DNA of 35,752 nucleotides. Origin: an uncultured bacterium. GTDB taxonomy: Bacteria > Cyanobacteriota > Vampirovibrionia > Gastranaerophilales > Gastranaerophilaceae. Positions 17,406-25,232 of this stretch are shown here, in pieces (position 1 is the stretch's first letter; every line of letters starts with the position of its first letter). The position numbers were made by a program, and so were the translations under genes. Where the stretch lies: the NCBI GenBank assembly GCA_937894665.1, contig CALAWF010000027.1, positions 1 to 35,752 on the forward strand, written 5' to 3'. Below the pieces are notes generated by a model. That model saw only the letters and a list, made by a program, of their open reading frames with translations, did not search any database and was not told the DNA's origin.

Positions 17406-18650
17406 ATGAGAAAAGATTTATTTAACAGTGATGCAATGTCAATTGACACTTATATTATGGTTAAGTTGAAGGAAAAAACAGCTCAATTGAAAGAAAAACT
17501 TGAAAAGAAAAATAGAACACCAATTTCTCTTTCTATGGGAGCTCCAACAGCAAACCCTCCAACTGTTTTAATTGACAAGTTAAAAGAATTTTTGACAGAA
17601 AATAATATCCACACATATTCTGTAACAAGAGGGGAACCATATTATAGACAAGCAGTTGCAGAAAGAATGAAGAACCGATTTGGAGTTGAACTTGATGTAG
17701 ATACTGAAATAATGTCGCTTTTGGGTTCAAAAGATGGACTAGCAAACCTTATCAGATTTATTATCACTCCTCAAGCAGAAGAAAAAGACAAAGATATTAT
17801 TCTAGTTCCAGACCCTGGATATGCTTCTTATTCTCAAATGATTAAAATTTCCGGCGGTATGGCTTATTCTATGCCGTTAACTGCAGAAAATAATTATCAA
17901 CCAAATATTGAAGAAGTTTTTGAAAACTTAAAAAATGAAGGTTATGACGAAAACAAGGTTAAAGCAATTGTTATAAATTATCCGAATAATCCGTTAGGAG
18001 TTAGTGCAACAAGAGAATACGTAAAATCATTAGTTGATTTTTGTAAAAAACACGATATTTTGCTAATTTCTGATGCAGCATATTGCGATGTTTATTTTGA
18101 TGAAAACGAAAAACCTTTCAGTGTTTTGGAATTTGATGGGGCAAAGGATATTGCAGTAGAATTTTTCAGCTTGTCTAAACCATATGCAATCACTGGTTGG
18201 AGATTAGGTTGGATATGCGGAAATAGTGAAGTTGTAACAAGACTTGCAAAAGCTAAGTCAACTATTGATAACGGAATTTTCAAAGCTCTTCAAAAGGCTT
18301 GTGCTTACGTAATGAACTCTCCGGAAGGGGATGATTATATTGCCTGTGCAAACAATGCTTACAAACGCAAACAGGCTATTATGGTAAAAGGATTGAGAGA
18401 ACTTGGTTGGGAAATCGAGGATGAAAAACTTCCACATACAACATTCTATCTATGGCTACCAATTCCAAGAAAATACGATTCAGCTTTCAAATTCTGTGAA
18501 GATATGTTAGAAAAATCCGGAATAGTAATTGTTCCTGGAGATGCTTTCGGGAAATACGGAGCGGGATTTTTCAGAATTTCATTTGTTTGCAGTGATGAAA
18601 AGTTGCAAGAAGTTATCGACCGAATGAAAGCTGATGGTTTCAAATACTAA
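17406..18650 (+). CDS. PLP-dependent aminotransferase, class I/II (dapL-like)
   Basis: This is a 414-aa fold-type I aminotransferase. Visible features are NYPNNPLGV (the Asn that binds PLP O3'), ISDAAYCDVYF, the Schiff-base Lys in FFSLSKPYAITGWRLGWICG, and RISFVCSDEKLQEVIDRM at the C-terminus. Its overall layout is close to LL-diaminopimelate aminotransferase (DapL), which cyanobacteria use for lysine and peptidoglycan precursors. Aspartate, alanine or methionine aminotransferase cannot be excluded from sequence alone. The spacing (31 bases after mlaF, 50 before cysK) suggests an operon. Confidence 0.85.
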   Translation: MRKDLFNSDAMSIDTYIMVKLKEKTAQLKEKLEKKNRTPISLSMGAPTANPPTVLIDKLKEFLTENNIHTYSVTRGEPYYRQAVAERMKNRFGVELDVDTEIMSLLGSKDGLANLIRFIITPQAEEKDKDIILVPDPGYASYSQMIKISGGMAYSMPLTAENNYQPNIEEVFENLKNEGYDENKVKAIVINYPNNPLGVSATREYVKSLVDFCKKHDILLISDAAYCDVYFDENEKPFSVLEFDGAKDIAVEFFSLSKPYAITGWRLGWICGNSEVVTRLAKAKSTIDNGIFKALQKACAYVMNSPEGDDYIACANNAYKRKQAIMVKGLRELGWEIEDEKLPHTTFYLWLPIPRKYDSAFKFCEDMLEKSGIVIVPGDAFGKYGAGFFRISFVCSDEKLQEVIDRMKADGFKY

Positions 18651-18700
18651 TAAATTCAACTAAAATATAAAAAATTTGTTTTGCAAAGGAGAATTGTATT

Positions 18701-19621
18701 ATGAAAATTGCGAATGATTTGACTGACTTGATTGGCGGAACTCCGCTTGTAAGATTGAATAAATTAAACACAGGAGATGCAGAAATTGCAGTAAAACTGG
18801 AGTATTTTAATCCGGCAAATTCTGTAAAAGATAGAGCGGCACTAAAAATGATAGTTGATGCAGAAAAAGCAGGAAAAATCAATCCCGACACAATTATAAT
18901 TGAACCAACAAGTGGAAATACCGGAATTGGGCTGGCAATGATTTGTGCTATTCGTGGTTACAAAATTATTCTAACCATGCCTGAATCAATGAGTATTGAA
19001 CGCCGAATGTTATTGAAAGCATATGGAGCAGAACTTGTCCTAACCGAAGCAAAACTTGGAATGAAAGGGGCTGTAGATAAAGCAATTGAACTAAATAAAA
19101 AATATCAAAACTCATTTATTCCATCACAATTTAATAACAAATCAAACCCACAAGCTCACTATGAAACAACAGCAGAAGAAATTTGGAACGATACAGATGG
19201 CAAAGTTGATATTATTGTTGCAGGAGTAGGAACAGGTGGAACAATTTCCGGAACAGCAAAAAAATTAAAAGAACACAATCCAAAAATTAAAGCAGTTGCA
19301 GTTGAGCCTTATGTTTCTCAAGTTTTAGCAGGTGGACAAGCAGGTCCACACAAAATTCAAGGTATTGGAGCAAATTTTGTACCGGAAAACTTTGATAGAA
19401 ACGTTATCGATGAAATTATCCCTGTAAAAAACGAAGATGCCATCGAAACTGCAAGAAATCTTTCTAAAAAAGAAGGTATTTTATCAGGATTTTCAGGAGG
19501 TGCCAACATTTGGGCAGCAATTGAATTATCTCAAAGACCAGAAAACAAGGGGAAATTAATCGTTGCTATTCTTCCTGATTGTGGAGAAAGATACTTGAGT
19601 AGCGAACTATATTCATCATAA
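18701..19621 (+). CDS. cysK: Cysteine synthase A (O-acetylserine sulfhydrylase)
   Basis: This 306-aa PLP enzyme makes L-cysteine from O-acetylserine and sulfide. The PLP Lys is in NSVKDRAAL (Lys43), and the substrate loop TSGNTGIGLA, phosphate-binding GTGGTISGTAKKL, the GIGANFVP segment and SGGANIWAA are all intact. The length is standard for CysK. AAAGGAG precedes the ATG. No serine acetyltransferase gene lies next to it. A cystathionine beta-synthase-like activity is the main alternative in this family. Confidence 0.94.
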   Translation: MKIANDLTDLIGGTPLVRLNKLNTGDAEIAVKLEYFNPANSVKDRAALKMIVDAEKAGKINPDTIIIEPTSGNTGIGLAMICAIRGYKIILTMPESMSIERRMLLKAYGAELVLTEAKLGMKGAVDKAIELNKKYQNSFIPSQFNNKSNPQAHYETTAEEIWNDTDGKVDIIVAGVGTGGTISGTAKKLKEHNPKIKAVAVEPYVSQVLAGGQAGPHKIQGIGANFVPENFDRNVIDEIIPVKNEDAIETARNLSKKEGILSGFSGGANIWAAIELSQRPENKGKLIVAILPDCGERYLSSELYSS

Positions 19622-19692
19622 ATGCTATATATATTTACACATTATAAATTTTGGGATAGAATGTAATATATATTTTGATTAGGGGTAACTAT

Positions 19693-21369
19693 ATGAAGTA
19701 TGAAAATGTGTTTTCTTTGTTGGAAGAAATTACGGTAAATAATAGCGAAAAAATTTCACTTGGGATGAAATCTAAATGGGGCTGGAATGAATTTACCTAC
19801 AAAGGATTAGGACTTTTATCAAGACGCCTTGCTTCCTACTTGATAGAAGATTTACAAATTGAAAAAGGTGAAAAATTAGCAATTCTATCAGAATCTAAAC
19901 CGGAATATGGAGCATGCGTATTTGGTTCTGTTTTAGCAGGTTTAACTACAGTTCCACTAGACAACAAACTTACAATTTTTGAATTAAATTCAATTCTTTC
20001 AAACTGCGAGCCAACAGTAATGCTTGTTTCAAGCACCTATATTGACAAAGCAAAAGAATTAAAAAATAAAATTCCATCAATCAAACACATAATACTTATG
20101 GATTCTTCACCTAGTGAAGATGAACTTATTCCTAGTTTATATTCAATTCCTGAAAAATATAGTGCAAAATGGAGAAGACGTCCACTAAGTGCAACTGCAT
20201 TCACTATCTATACATCAGGAACAACCGGAGCTCCTAAAGGAGTAGAAATTACATTTAAAAACATGCTTGCTCAAATGCATGATTTAAAAATTGCGTTGAA
20301 ACAAATTCTTCCATTAAACGAAGAAATGAGAATGCTTTCAATATTGCCAATGAATCATTTATTTGAGTTAACTGTCGGATTTTTTACATTCTTAAATCAC
20401 GGCTACTCAATATATTATACAAAAAGTTTAAAGCCTAACGATATTCTTGAAGTAATGAAAGAAAAGAAAATCCGCTTTATGATTACCGTTCCAGCATTTT
20501 TGAAACTTTTAAAAGCCTCTATTGAATCCGAAATAAATAAGAAATCTCCAATTATAAAATTCCTATTTAATATGAATTATGCAATAGCAAAAATCTTACC
20601 AATAAAAATGAGAAAATATTTATTCGCTCCAATACATAAAAAATTTGGAGGGGAATTCTTTGGCTGTATCGCTGGAGGAGCACCATTAGATGTTCATGTT
20701 GGAGAATTTTTTGAAAGAATTGGAATATCTGTTCACCAAGGCTACGGATTATCAGAAACTAGCCCTGTTGTTGCAGTTAATAGGGGGAAATACCAAGATA
20801 TGAAGTCTGTTGGACCGGTACTTGATTCTTTTGAAGTTAAAATAGATGATTCTACAGGTGAATTAATGCTCAAAGGACCATCTGTTATGAAAGGTTATTA
20901 CAAAAGGCCGGACTTAACGAATGAAGTAATAAATCCGGATGGTTGGCTGCACACAGGCGATATTGCAAGAATTGATAGCAAAACAAAGCTAATTTATATA
21001 ACAGGACGTATTAAAAATATGATTGTTCTATCAGGCGGCAAGAAAGTATTTCCTGAAGAAATCGAAGCCGTATTAGAACAAAGTCCAAATTTTGCAGAAG
21101 TATGCGTTACAGGGGTAAAAAGAAGTTTTGGAGAAAAAGACGGCTGTGAAGAAATTGCAGTTGTAATAGTTCCAACTGTCGAATTTTCGTCAAATTTTGA
21201 CTCATTTGAAAATTTAGAAAAATCTATTCAAACAGAAGTTAAATATCTGTCAACACAACTCGCACCATACAAACGTCCGATTAAAATAATCGTACGAAAA
21301 GAAAATCTACCAAGAACCACAACAAGAAAATTAAAACGAAAAGAAATTAAAGAATTAATTATGCAATAA
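19693..21369 (+). CDS. AMP-forming acyl-CoA synthetase / long-chain fatty acid ligase
   Basis: This 558-aa ANL-superfamily adenylating enzyme has the P-loop-like motif YTSGTTGAPKG (from residue 173). GYGLSETSPVV (A5 motif), GWLHTGDIARID (A7), GRIKNMIVLSGGKKVFPEEIE (A8 hinge) and a C-terminal Lys (PRTTTRKLKRKEI, A10) are present. The pattern is that of FadD-like ligases that activate fatty acids. The ATG at 19693 has AGGGG 8 bases upstream; the frame is open a few codons further up. It is preceded by cysK (71-base gap), so co-transcription is uncertain. The 3' end converges on the pilin-like gene. Confidence 0.9.
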   Translation: MKYENVFSLLEEITVNNSEKISLGMKSKWGWNEFTYKGLGLLSRRLASYLIEDLQIEKGEKLAILSESKPEYGACVFGSVLAGLTTVPLDNKLTIFELNSILSNCEPTVMLVSSTYIDKAKELKNKIPSIKHIILMDSSPSEDELIPSLYSIPEKYSAKWRRRPLSATAFTIYTSGTTGAPKGVEITFKNMLAQMHDLKIALKQILPLNEEMRMLSILPMNHLFELTVGFFTFLNHGYSIYYTKSLKPNDILEVMKEKKIRFMITVPAFLKLLKASIESEINKKSPIIKFLFNMNYAIAKILPIKMRKYLFAPIHKKFGGEFFGCIAGGAPLDVHVGEFFERIGISVHQGYGLSETSPVVAVNRGKYQDMKSVGPVLDSFEVKIDDSTGELMLKGPSVMKGYYKRPDLTNEVINPDGWLHTGDIARIDSKTKLIYITGRIKNMIVLSGGKKVFPEEIEAVLEQSPNFAEVCVTGVKRSFGEKDGCEEIAVVIVPTVEFSSNFDSFENLEKSIQTEVKYLSTQLAPYKRPIKIIVRKENLPRTTTRKLKRKEIKELIMQ

Positions 21370-21380
21370 AAATATTAATA

Positions 21381-22055
21381 TCACTTTTTTAAATATTTTT
21401 GATTTTTTTCAGATAAAATATATGCGGCACAGCCTCGACCTGTACCCTCTAAAGTACAAGTACCATAAGCATATCCGCCTTTTAAACCATCCGGATATAT
21501 TCCATCTAAAGCGGTTGTGAAACCAAAAACATCTTTTCCTAAAGTATTTGGACCATTATTAGCTCCATTTATATCTACAATAATATCTGAACCCATACCA
21601 CAAGCAGTTAATTTCCCCGTTTGCAACCAATATCCTCCACAGTTTCTATCATGCCCAAAAGGAATTGTCATTCCATTATTCAAATCGAGTGAGGGCAAAT
21701 TCGAAACAGGTCGGAACCATACAGACCCATTCAAGTAATAGATATATCCGTTTGTTCTTGAATGCCCACCAAGTTGCGATTTATACAAATCTCTTTTTAT
21801 CCCTGCACAAGCATGGCAATTTGCATTTGAATCTTCTATTCCTGGATAATTCGTTGGAGTTACGCCATATTCTTCAGTAATTTGTCTGAACGCCAGAGAT
21901 AATAAACTGTAAGCCTTTTGAACTCGAGTTATTGTTGCCTTTTCTCTATATTTACTAATCATAGTAGGTATTGTAATCGCAGCAACAACACCGATTATAC
22001 CAAGCGTGATAAGGACTTCTGCAAGTGTAAATGCTTTGTTTTTAAAAATCTTCAT
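21381..22055 (-). CDS. Type IV pilin/pseudopilin-like protein
   Basis: This 224-aa protein has a class III (prepilin) signal: a short basic leader (MKIFKNKA), then FTLAEVLITLGIIGVVAAIT with Glu5 of the mature form and a hydrophobic helix. The leader would be cut by PilD before Phe. The exposed domain contains conserved-looking Cys and Gly/Trp/Tyr (CHACAGIK, GYIYYLNGSVWF, DRNCGGYWLQTG, GTCTLEGTGRGCAAYIL). Single pilin-like genes of this kind act in pili or type II-like secretion. No assembly genes are adjacent. Its upstream region has a promoter and tandem repeats. Confidence 0.85.
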   Translation of the reverse strand: MKIFKNKAFTLAEVLITLGIIGVVAAITIPTMISKYREKATITRVQKAYSLLSLAFRQITEEYGVTPTNYPGIEDSNANCHACAGIKRDLYKSQLGGHSRTNGYIYYLNGSVWFRPVSNLPSLDLNNGMTIPFGHDRNCGGYWLQTGKLTACGMGSDIIVDINGANNGPNTLGKDVFGFTTALDGIYPDGLKGGYAYGTCTLEGTGRGCAAYILSEKNQKYLKK

Positions 22056-22061
22056 ATGTAA

Positions 22062-22090
22062 ATTATAAAGATTTTTTTACTTGGTGTACA
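22062..22090 (-). promoter_or_regulatory. Promoter of the pilin-like gene
   Basis: The reverse strand reads TGTACA, 17 bases, TATAAT, with the -10 ending 7 bases before the ATG at 22055. There is no clear Shine-Dalgarno, so the message may be leaderless or nearly so. A CATAT pentamer block lies 14 bases beyond the -35. Confidence 0.5.
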
Positions 22091-22103
22091 CTGTCCCTCA
22101 CAT

Positions 22104-22123
22104 CATATCATATCATATCATAT
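22104..22123. repeat. Pentanucleotide tandem repeat (CATAT)x4
   Basis: Four perfect CATAT units follow a partial CAT. The block sits upstream of the -35 of the pilin-like gene (positions about -50 to -70 relative to its likely start site). Tandem short repeats at this place can change in number by slippage; whether this one varies is not known. Confidence 0.85.
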
Positions 22124-22208
22124 CGGGCATTATAACTGGGTTTCAGACCTTTGCATAGAAGATTCACATTTCGTTACAATTCACTCAATTGAGAAAACTT
22201 AACGCAGC

Positions 22209-22376
22209 CGTCATCCTGAGCAAAGCGAAGGATCTCTAACTTAGGCGTACAGATAGAGATTCCAAACTAAATTCGGAATGACAGTGCGAATAGAATACCT
22301 TGCATTTAGTCAGAGATTCTTCGGGGAAATTTGCAAAACTACTTTCATATACAACAGCTTACCCCTCAGAATGACG
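22209..22376. repeat. Dispersed GTCATCCTGAG-type palindromic repeat
   Basis: The block begins CGTCATCCTGAG and ends CTCAGAATGACG, an imperfect inverted repeat, and contains AAAGCGAAGGATCTCT and AGAGATTCTTCGGGG. This is the well-known intergenic 'GTCATCCTGAG...AGGATCT...AATGAC' repeat type seen in many bacterial genomes. Internally, GGAATGACAG (around 22276-22285) closes a first hairpin-forming unit with the left end, so the block may be two units side by side. It carries no open reading frame. It is likely a non-autonomous, MITE-like intergenic repeat. Confidence 0.7.
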
Positions 22377-22396
22377 TAAATTTGATAAGGGGGTCG

Positions 22397-22409
22397 GGGG
22401 CGTTGCCCC
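22397..22409. repeat. GC-rich intergenic hairpin GGGGC-GTT-GCCCC
   Basis: A perfect 5-bp GC stem with a 3-base loop sits inside GGGGGTCGGGGGCGTTGCCCC, far more GC-rich than the surroundings. It directly follows the dispersed repeat and is not followed by a T-run on either strand, so it looks like repeat material and not a terminator. Confidence 0.5.
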
Positions 22410-22466
22410 AGAGAACTCGAGCCATTTGGTCATTCGTGTTTTTCTTTTTCAGCATACATTATACTT

Positions 22467-23897
22467 CTACGCAACTTGAGATTGTTGAACTTGTGTAGGA
22501 TTGTTTTGTTGTGCAGCTTCTCTTTTCATTTCTTTGTACATCTCAATTCCTTCAATCCAGTTAGGAACAATATTCAAATCCTTTTCTACAATTTCTTGCG
22601 GAAGAGCAGCATGGTGAATTTTTGGAAGGAAGTAATCTTCTGAATATTCAATTGGCTTCGAAATATTATCATCCGTATCATTACAAATAAATGTCATTTT
22701 ACCTTTATTGTCAGTTTTATACCCAACAATAGTAATCTCATGACCGTTTATAATAATATTATTGTTATCTGTTTCTGTATAACCAATGATTACATTTTCA
22801 CCCATTTCCAAAGCCTGTACGATATGACGTTTCATTGTACCCAAGTCGGTTTCATAACCAACTAGTCTAGCATTTTCATCAACTGTTTGATAAGTTACAG
22901 AAAGAATATTTTTATCAAATACCACAGATTCTGTAAAAGTTTTTTCAAATTCTATCAAACCCTTGTCGTTTTGGTTAAATTTTCCGCCCCTTTTATCAGT
23001 TATTGTATTATATGATTGCTCTGAACCTATTTGCATGAATGTTGATTGCATCAACACATCAAGAGGAGTTCTTTCGTACGGGTCTTTATCTGTTGTTTGA
23101 ATTTGAGCTCTTAATAAAGCATTTTTATCAGGTGCAAATTTTAATTTTGCATCCGAAAAATTGTGCATTTCATATGGAATTTCAAAAGCATTTAATAACC
23201 AAATTGCATTCAAGGTATTATCTGCAAGATTTTTTAATTCTATCTTTTTATCTACAGATAATTTTGGAGAACTTAATTCATTTGCAAATCTAGAAAATTC
23301 CGCAGGTTGCTGTTTGGCTAACTTAAATTCTGTACTTGCAGCAACACAAGTTCCGGAAAGATCAACATCAATATCTTGTTTTCCTTGCTGAATATCAAAA
23401 TAATTAGTTTTGCCTTCATTATTCTGAGCAATAGCTTGTTGTCTATATTTTTTAGGAATATCACCGAATTTTTGAGTAATAACATAAGGATAAGCAATTG
23501 TGGCTATGGTATCTTTCAAAATTCCATCCGCACTTAGTCCTTCTGCTCTTGGTTCTGTGGCTATTTTATAAAGATTGTCTAATACGGTAGATTTATCATT
23601 TGATTCACAGTTCAACAGTACTCCATTTTTCAATAAAGTATCTAAAACTTTTCTATTATTTTTATCCAATTTTGAGGATAAAAACGTATATTTTTGAGTT
23701 TCGTCTTTTCCACTCAAAGTAGTTCTCAAGTTTAAATTTTGAGTTTGTCCCGTTGCTGTCATAGGAACGGGTTTTGCAGAAGTAAATGATGGTACACTCA
23801 CCGCCTGAACATTATTTGACGGCATGGTAACATTCTTTGCACGTTGAATTGTGTTATAATTATATTGTTGGATATGAGAATTTATTCTATCTACCAT
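22467..23897 (-). CDS. Putative papain-like cysteine peptidase, uncharacterised
   Basis: This is a 476-aa protein. The first 60 residues are low-complexity and probably disordered, with no Sec signal. A helical domain (about 65-160) follows. Then comes a possible catalytic set in the order of papain/C39-like folds: Cys184 in DLSGTCVAAS, His386 in INGHEITIVGY, and Asn406/Asp407 in FICNDTDD. The C-terminus is Gln/Asn-rich (QQNNPTQVQQSQ). The assignment rests only on motif order and local context (small residues after Cys, hydrophobic strand after His). The ATG at 23897 follows GGAGTGAAT. It is divergent from the TOPRIM gene. Target unknown; it may act inside the cell or be exported without a Sec signal. 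Confidence 0.6.
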   Translation of the reverse strand: MVDRINSHIQQYNYNTIQRAKNVTMPSNNVQAVSVPSFTSAKPVPMTATGQTQNLNLRTTLSGKDETQKYTFLSSKLDKNNRKVLDTLLKNGVLLNCESNDKSTVLDNLYKIATEPRAEGLSADGILKDTIATIAYPYVITQKFGDIPKKYRQQAIAQNNEGKTNYFDIQQGKQDIDVDLSGTCVAASTEFKLAKQQPAEFSRFANELSSPKLSVDKKIELKNLADNTLNAIWLLNAFEIPYEMHNFSDAKLKFAPDKNALLRAQIQTTDKDPYERTPLDVLMQSTFMQIGSEQSYNTITDKRGGKFNQNDKGLIEFEKTFTESVVFDKNILSVTYQTVDENARLVGYETDLGTMKRHIVQALEMGENVIIGYTETDNNNIIINGHEITIVGYKTDNKGKMTFICNDTDDNISKPIEYSEDYFLPKIHHAALPQEIVEKDLNIVPNWIEGIEMYKEMKREAAQQNNPTQVQQSQVA

Positions 23898-23987
23898 ATT
23901 CACTCCACAAGTATATTAAAAATAGAAAATACGAAAAATTGCTAAATACCAGCTATTTTTGTAAATAAATATTAAAAGAGGTTATCA

Positions 23988-24992
23988 TTGAAAAACTCAA
24001 AAGTCAAACCAATGACAAAAGAACAAATTCTAATTTCTATAGATAGATTAACAAGGTTCAAAAGTACCGAAGTAAAATATTTAAGAGTTTTTCGAGATAT
24101 TTTAACAAATAATTTAATCACCCCAAAATTCAAAAAGTCCGAATTGGAACAGATGAATTATGAAGAACTAAAAAATTGGGCAGAATTTGTTATAAACTAT
24201 TCACTTCAAGAAATGGGAGAAGATTTAGACGAAGATTATATAATTAATCAAAAATTATATAATTATGAAAAATCAGTATTTATTTTTGGTAAAGATGTTG
24301 AAAACTTACTAAAAAATAAAATTAATTATAAGGCATGCTTAAGTTTAATAGAAGAAAACGCACCTAAGAATTTGCAATGGCTAAAAATATTGTCCCAAGG
24401 AAATGATGTTGAATTTCGCCAGAAAAAAGCATTAAGATTTCCCGTAGAAAAAGTTGTAATAGCAGAAGGAGCAACAGAAGAAACATTACTTCCGGAATTT
24501 GGAAAACATTGCGAATTCGATTTTGATAAAGAGGGAATTTACGTCCTTTCTGCCGGAGGAAAAAATCAAGTTGTTAAATTATATTATAGCCTTTCTGAAA
24601 TATTGAGATTACCTATCTTTGTACTTTTAGACAAAGACGCAAGCGAAAATCTTGAAGAAATTAAACCTAAACTTAGACCTTGTGATAAAATTCATTTGTT
24701 AAAATGCGGAGAATTTGAAGATTTATTGCCAATTGACTTAGTATTAAGAACATTGGAATATGAATTAAAAAACATTTCGATACTAGAAAAAGAAAAATTA
24801 AATGAAGATATTCCAAGAGTTCAATTTTTGGAAGAAGTTTTCAAAACTCGAGGCATGCACGAATTTAAAAAAGTAGAATTTGCTCAAATGGTAAAATTAA
24901 ACATCAAAACAGATGCAGATATTTCACCTGAAATCCGTGATATTATTGAAGAAATAAGAAAAGCAAAATTAAATATAAAAAAATTGGGATGA
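23988..24992 (+). CDS. TOPRIM-domain protein (OLD/nuclease-like)
   Basis: This is a 334-aa protein. Residues 1-150 are helical and unlike anything I can name. Residues 153-250 have the TOPRIM pattern: VVIAEGATEETLL (Glu160, with Glu164/165), IYVLSAGGKNQVVK, and FVLLDKDASE (the DxD pair Asp215/Asp217). This is the arrangement found in OLD-family nucleases and related DNA-processing enzymes. The ABC-type ATPase that OLD proteins have is missing. The start is TTG at 23988, with GAGG 6 bases upstream. It lies immediately before the tRNA-Glu insertion hotspot, but outside the element. Confidence 0.7.
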   Translation: MKNSKVKPMTKEQILISIDRLTRFKSTEVKYLRVFRDILTNNLITPKFKKSELEQMNYEELKNWAEFVINYSLQEMGEDLDEDYIINQKLYNYEKSVFIFGKDVENLLKNKINYKACLSLIEENAPKNLQWLKILSQGNDVEFRQKKALRFPVEKVVIAEGATEETLLPEFGKHCEFDFDKEGIYVLSAGGKNQVVKLYYSLSEILRLPIFVLLDKDASENLEEIKPKLRPCDKIHLLKCGEFEDLLPIDLVLRTLEYELKNISILEKEKLNEDIPRVQFLEEVFKTRGMHEFKKVEFAQMVKLNIKTDADISPEIRDIIEEIRKAKLNIKKLG

Positions 24993-24997
24993 AGTGG

Positions 24998-25026
24998 TTG
25001 ACATTTAATTTTGTTTAGCCTACAAT
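24998..25026 (+). promoter_or_regulatory. tRNA-Glu promoter
   Basis: TTGACA (24998-25003), 17 bases, TACAAT (25021-25026). This is a near-consensus sigma-70 promoter 23 bases before the tRNA. Confidence 0.9.
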
Positions 25027-25049
25027 AACTCTTGTAGCAAAAAGTTCAA

Positions 25050-25122
25050 GCCCCCATCGTCTAGAGGCCTAGGACAACACCCTTTCACGGTGTAGACAGC
25101 GATTCGAATTCGCTTGGGGGTA
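25050..25122 (+). tRNA. tRNA-Glu (anticodon UUC)
   Basis: This is a 73-base cloverleaf. The acceptor stem GCCCCCA pairs with TGGGGGT, closed by a G1-U72 pair, with A73; CCA is not encoded. The anticodon stem ACACC/GGTGT holds loop CTTTCAC with TTC at 25084-25086. The T-arm reads GCGATTCGAATTCGC. The sequence is very close to cyanobacterial tRNA-Glu. Its 3' half (25082-25122) is duplicated at 33070-33110, marking it as the attachment site of the element, and it remains complete after insertion. Confidence 0.97.
25082..25122 (+). repeat. attL: 41-bp direct repeat, 3' half of tRNA-Glu
   Basis: Identical to 33070-33110. It runs from the anticodon loop (C at 25082) to the discriminator A73. The bases before (C versus A) and after (TTTT versus CCAT) differ, so the repeat ends are exact. 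Confidence 0.95.
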
Positions 25123-25142
25123 TTTTATAAAAATAAAGATAT

Positions 25143-25171
25143 GACTAGCTTTGAGGCTAGTTATTTTTTTT
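25143..25171 (+). terminator. Rho-independent terminator after tRNA-Glu
   Basis: Stem ACTAGC/GCTAGT (extended by a G-T pair) with loop TTTGAG, followed by TATTTTTTTT. It belongs to the element side of attL, so after insertion it replaces the tRNA's own terminator. Confidence 0.8.
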
Positions 25172-25205
25172 GTTTAGTTTTCAAATCCTCCCTAAAATTA
25201 ACTAA

Positions 25206-25226
25206 ATGGTAACAACTATGGTAACA
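25206..25226. repeat. Paired 9-bp repeats, candidate integrase arm sites (left)
   Basis: ATGGTAACA occurs at 25206-25214 and 25218-25226, 12 bases start to start, between attL and the integrase gene. The same 9-mer pair is found near attR at 32934-32953. Tyrosine integrases bind such paired arm sites on both sides of the core. Confidence 0.7.
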
Positions 25227-25232
25227 AAAATT

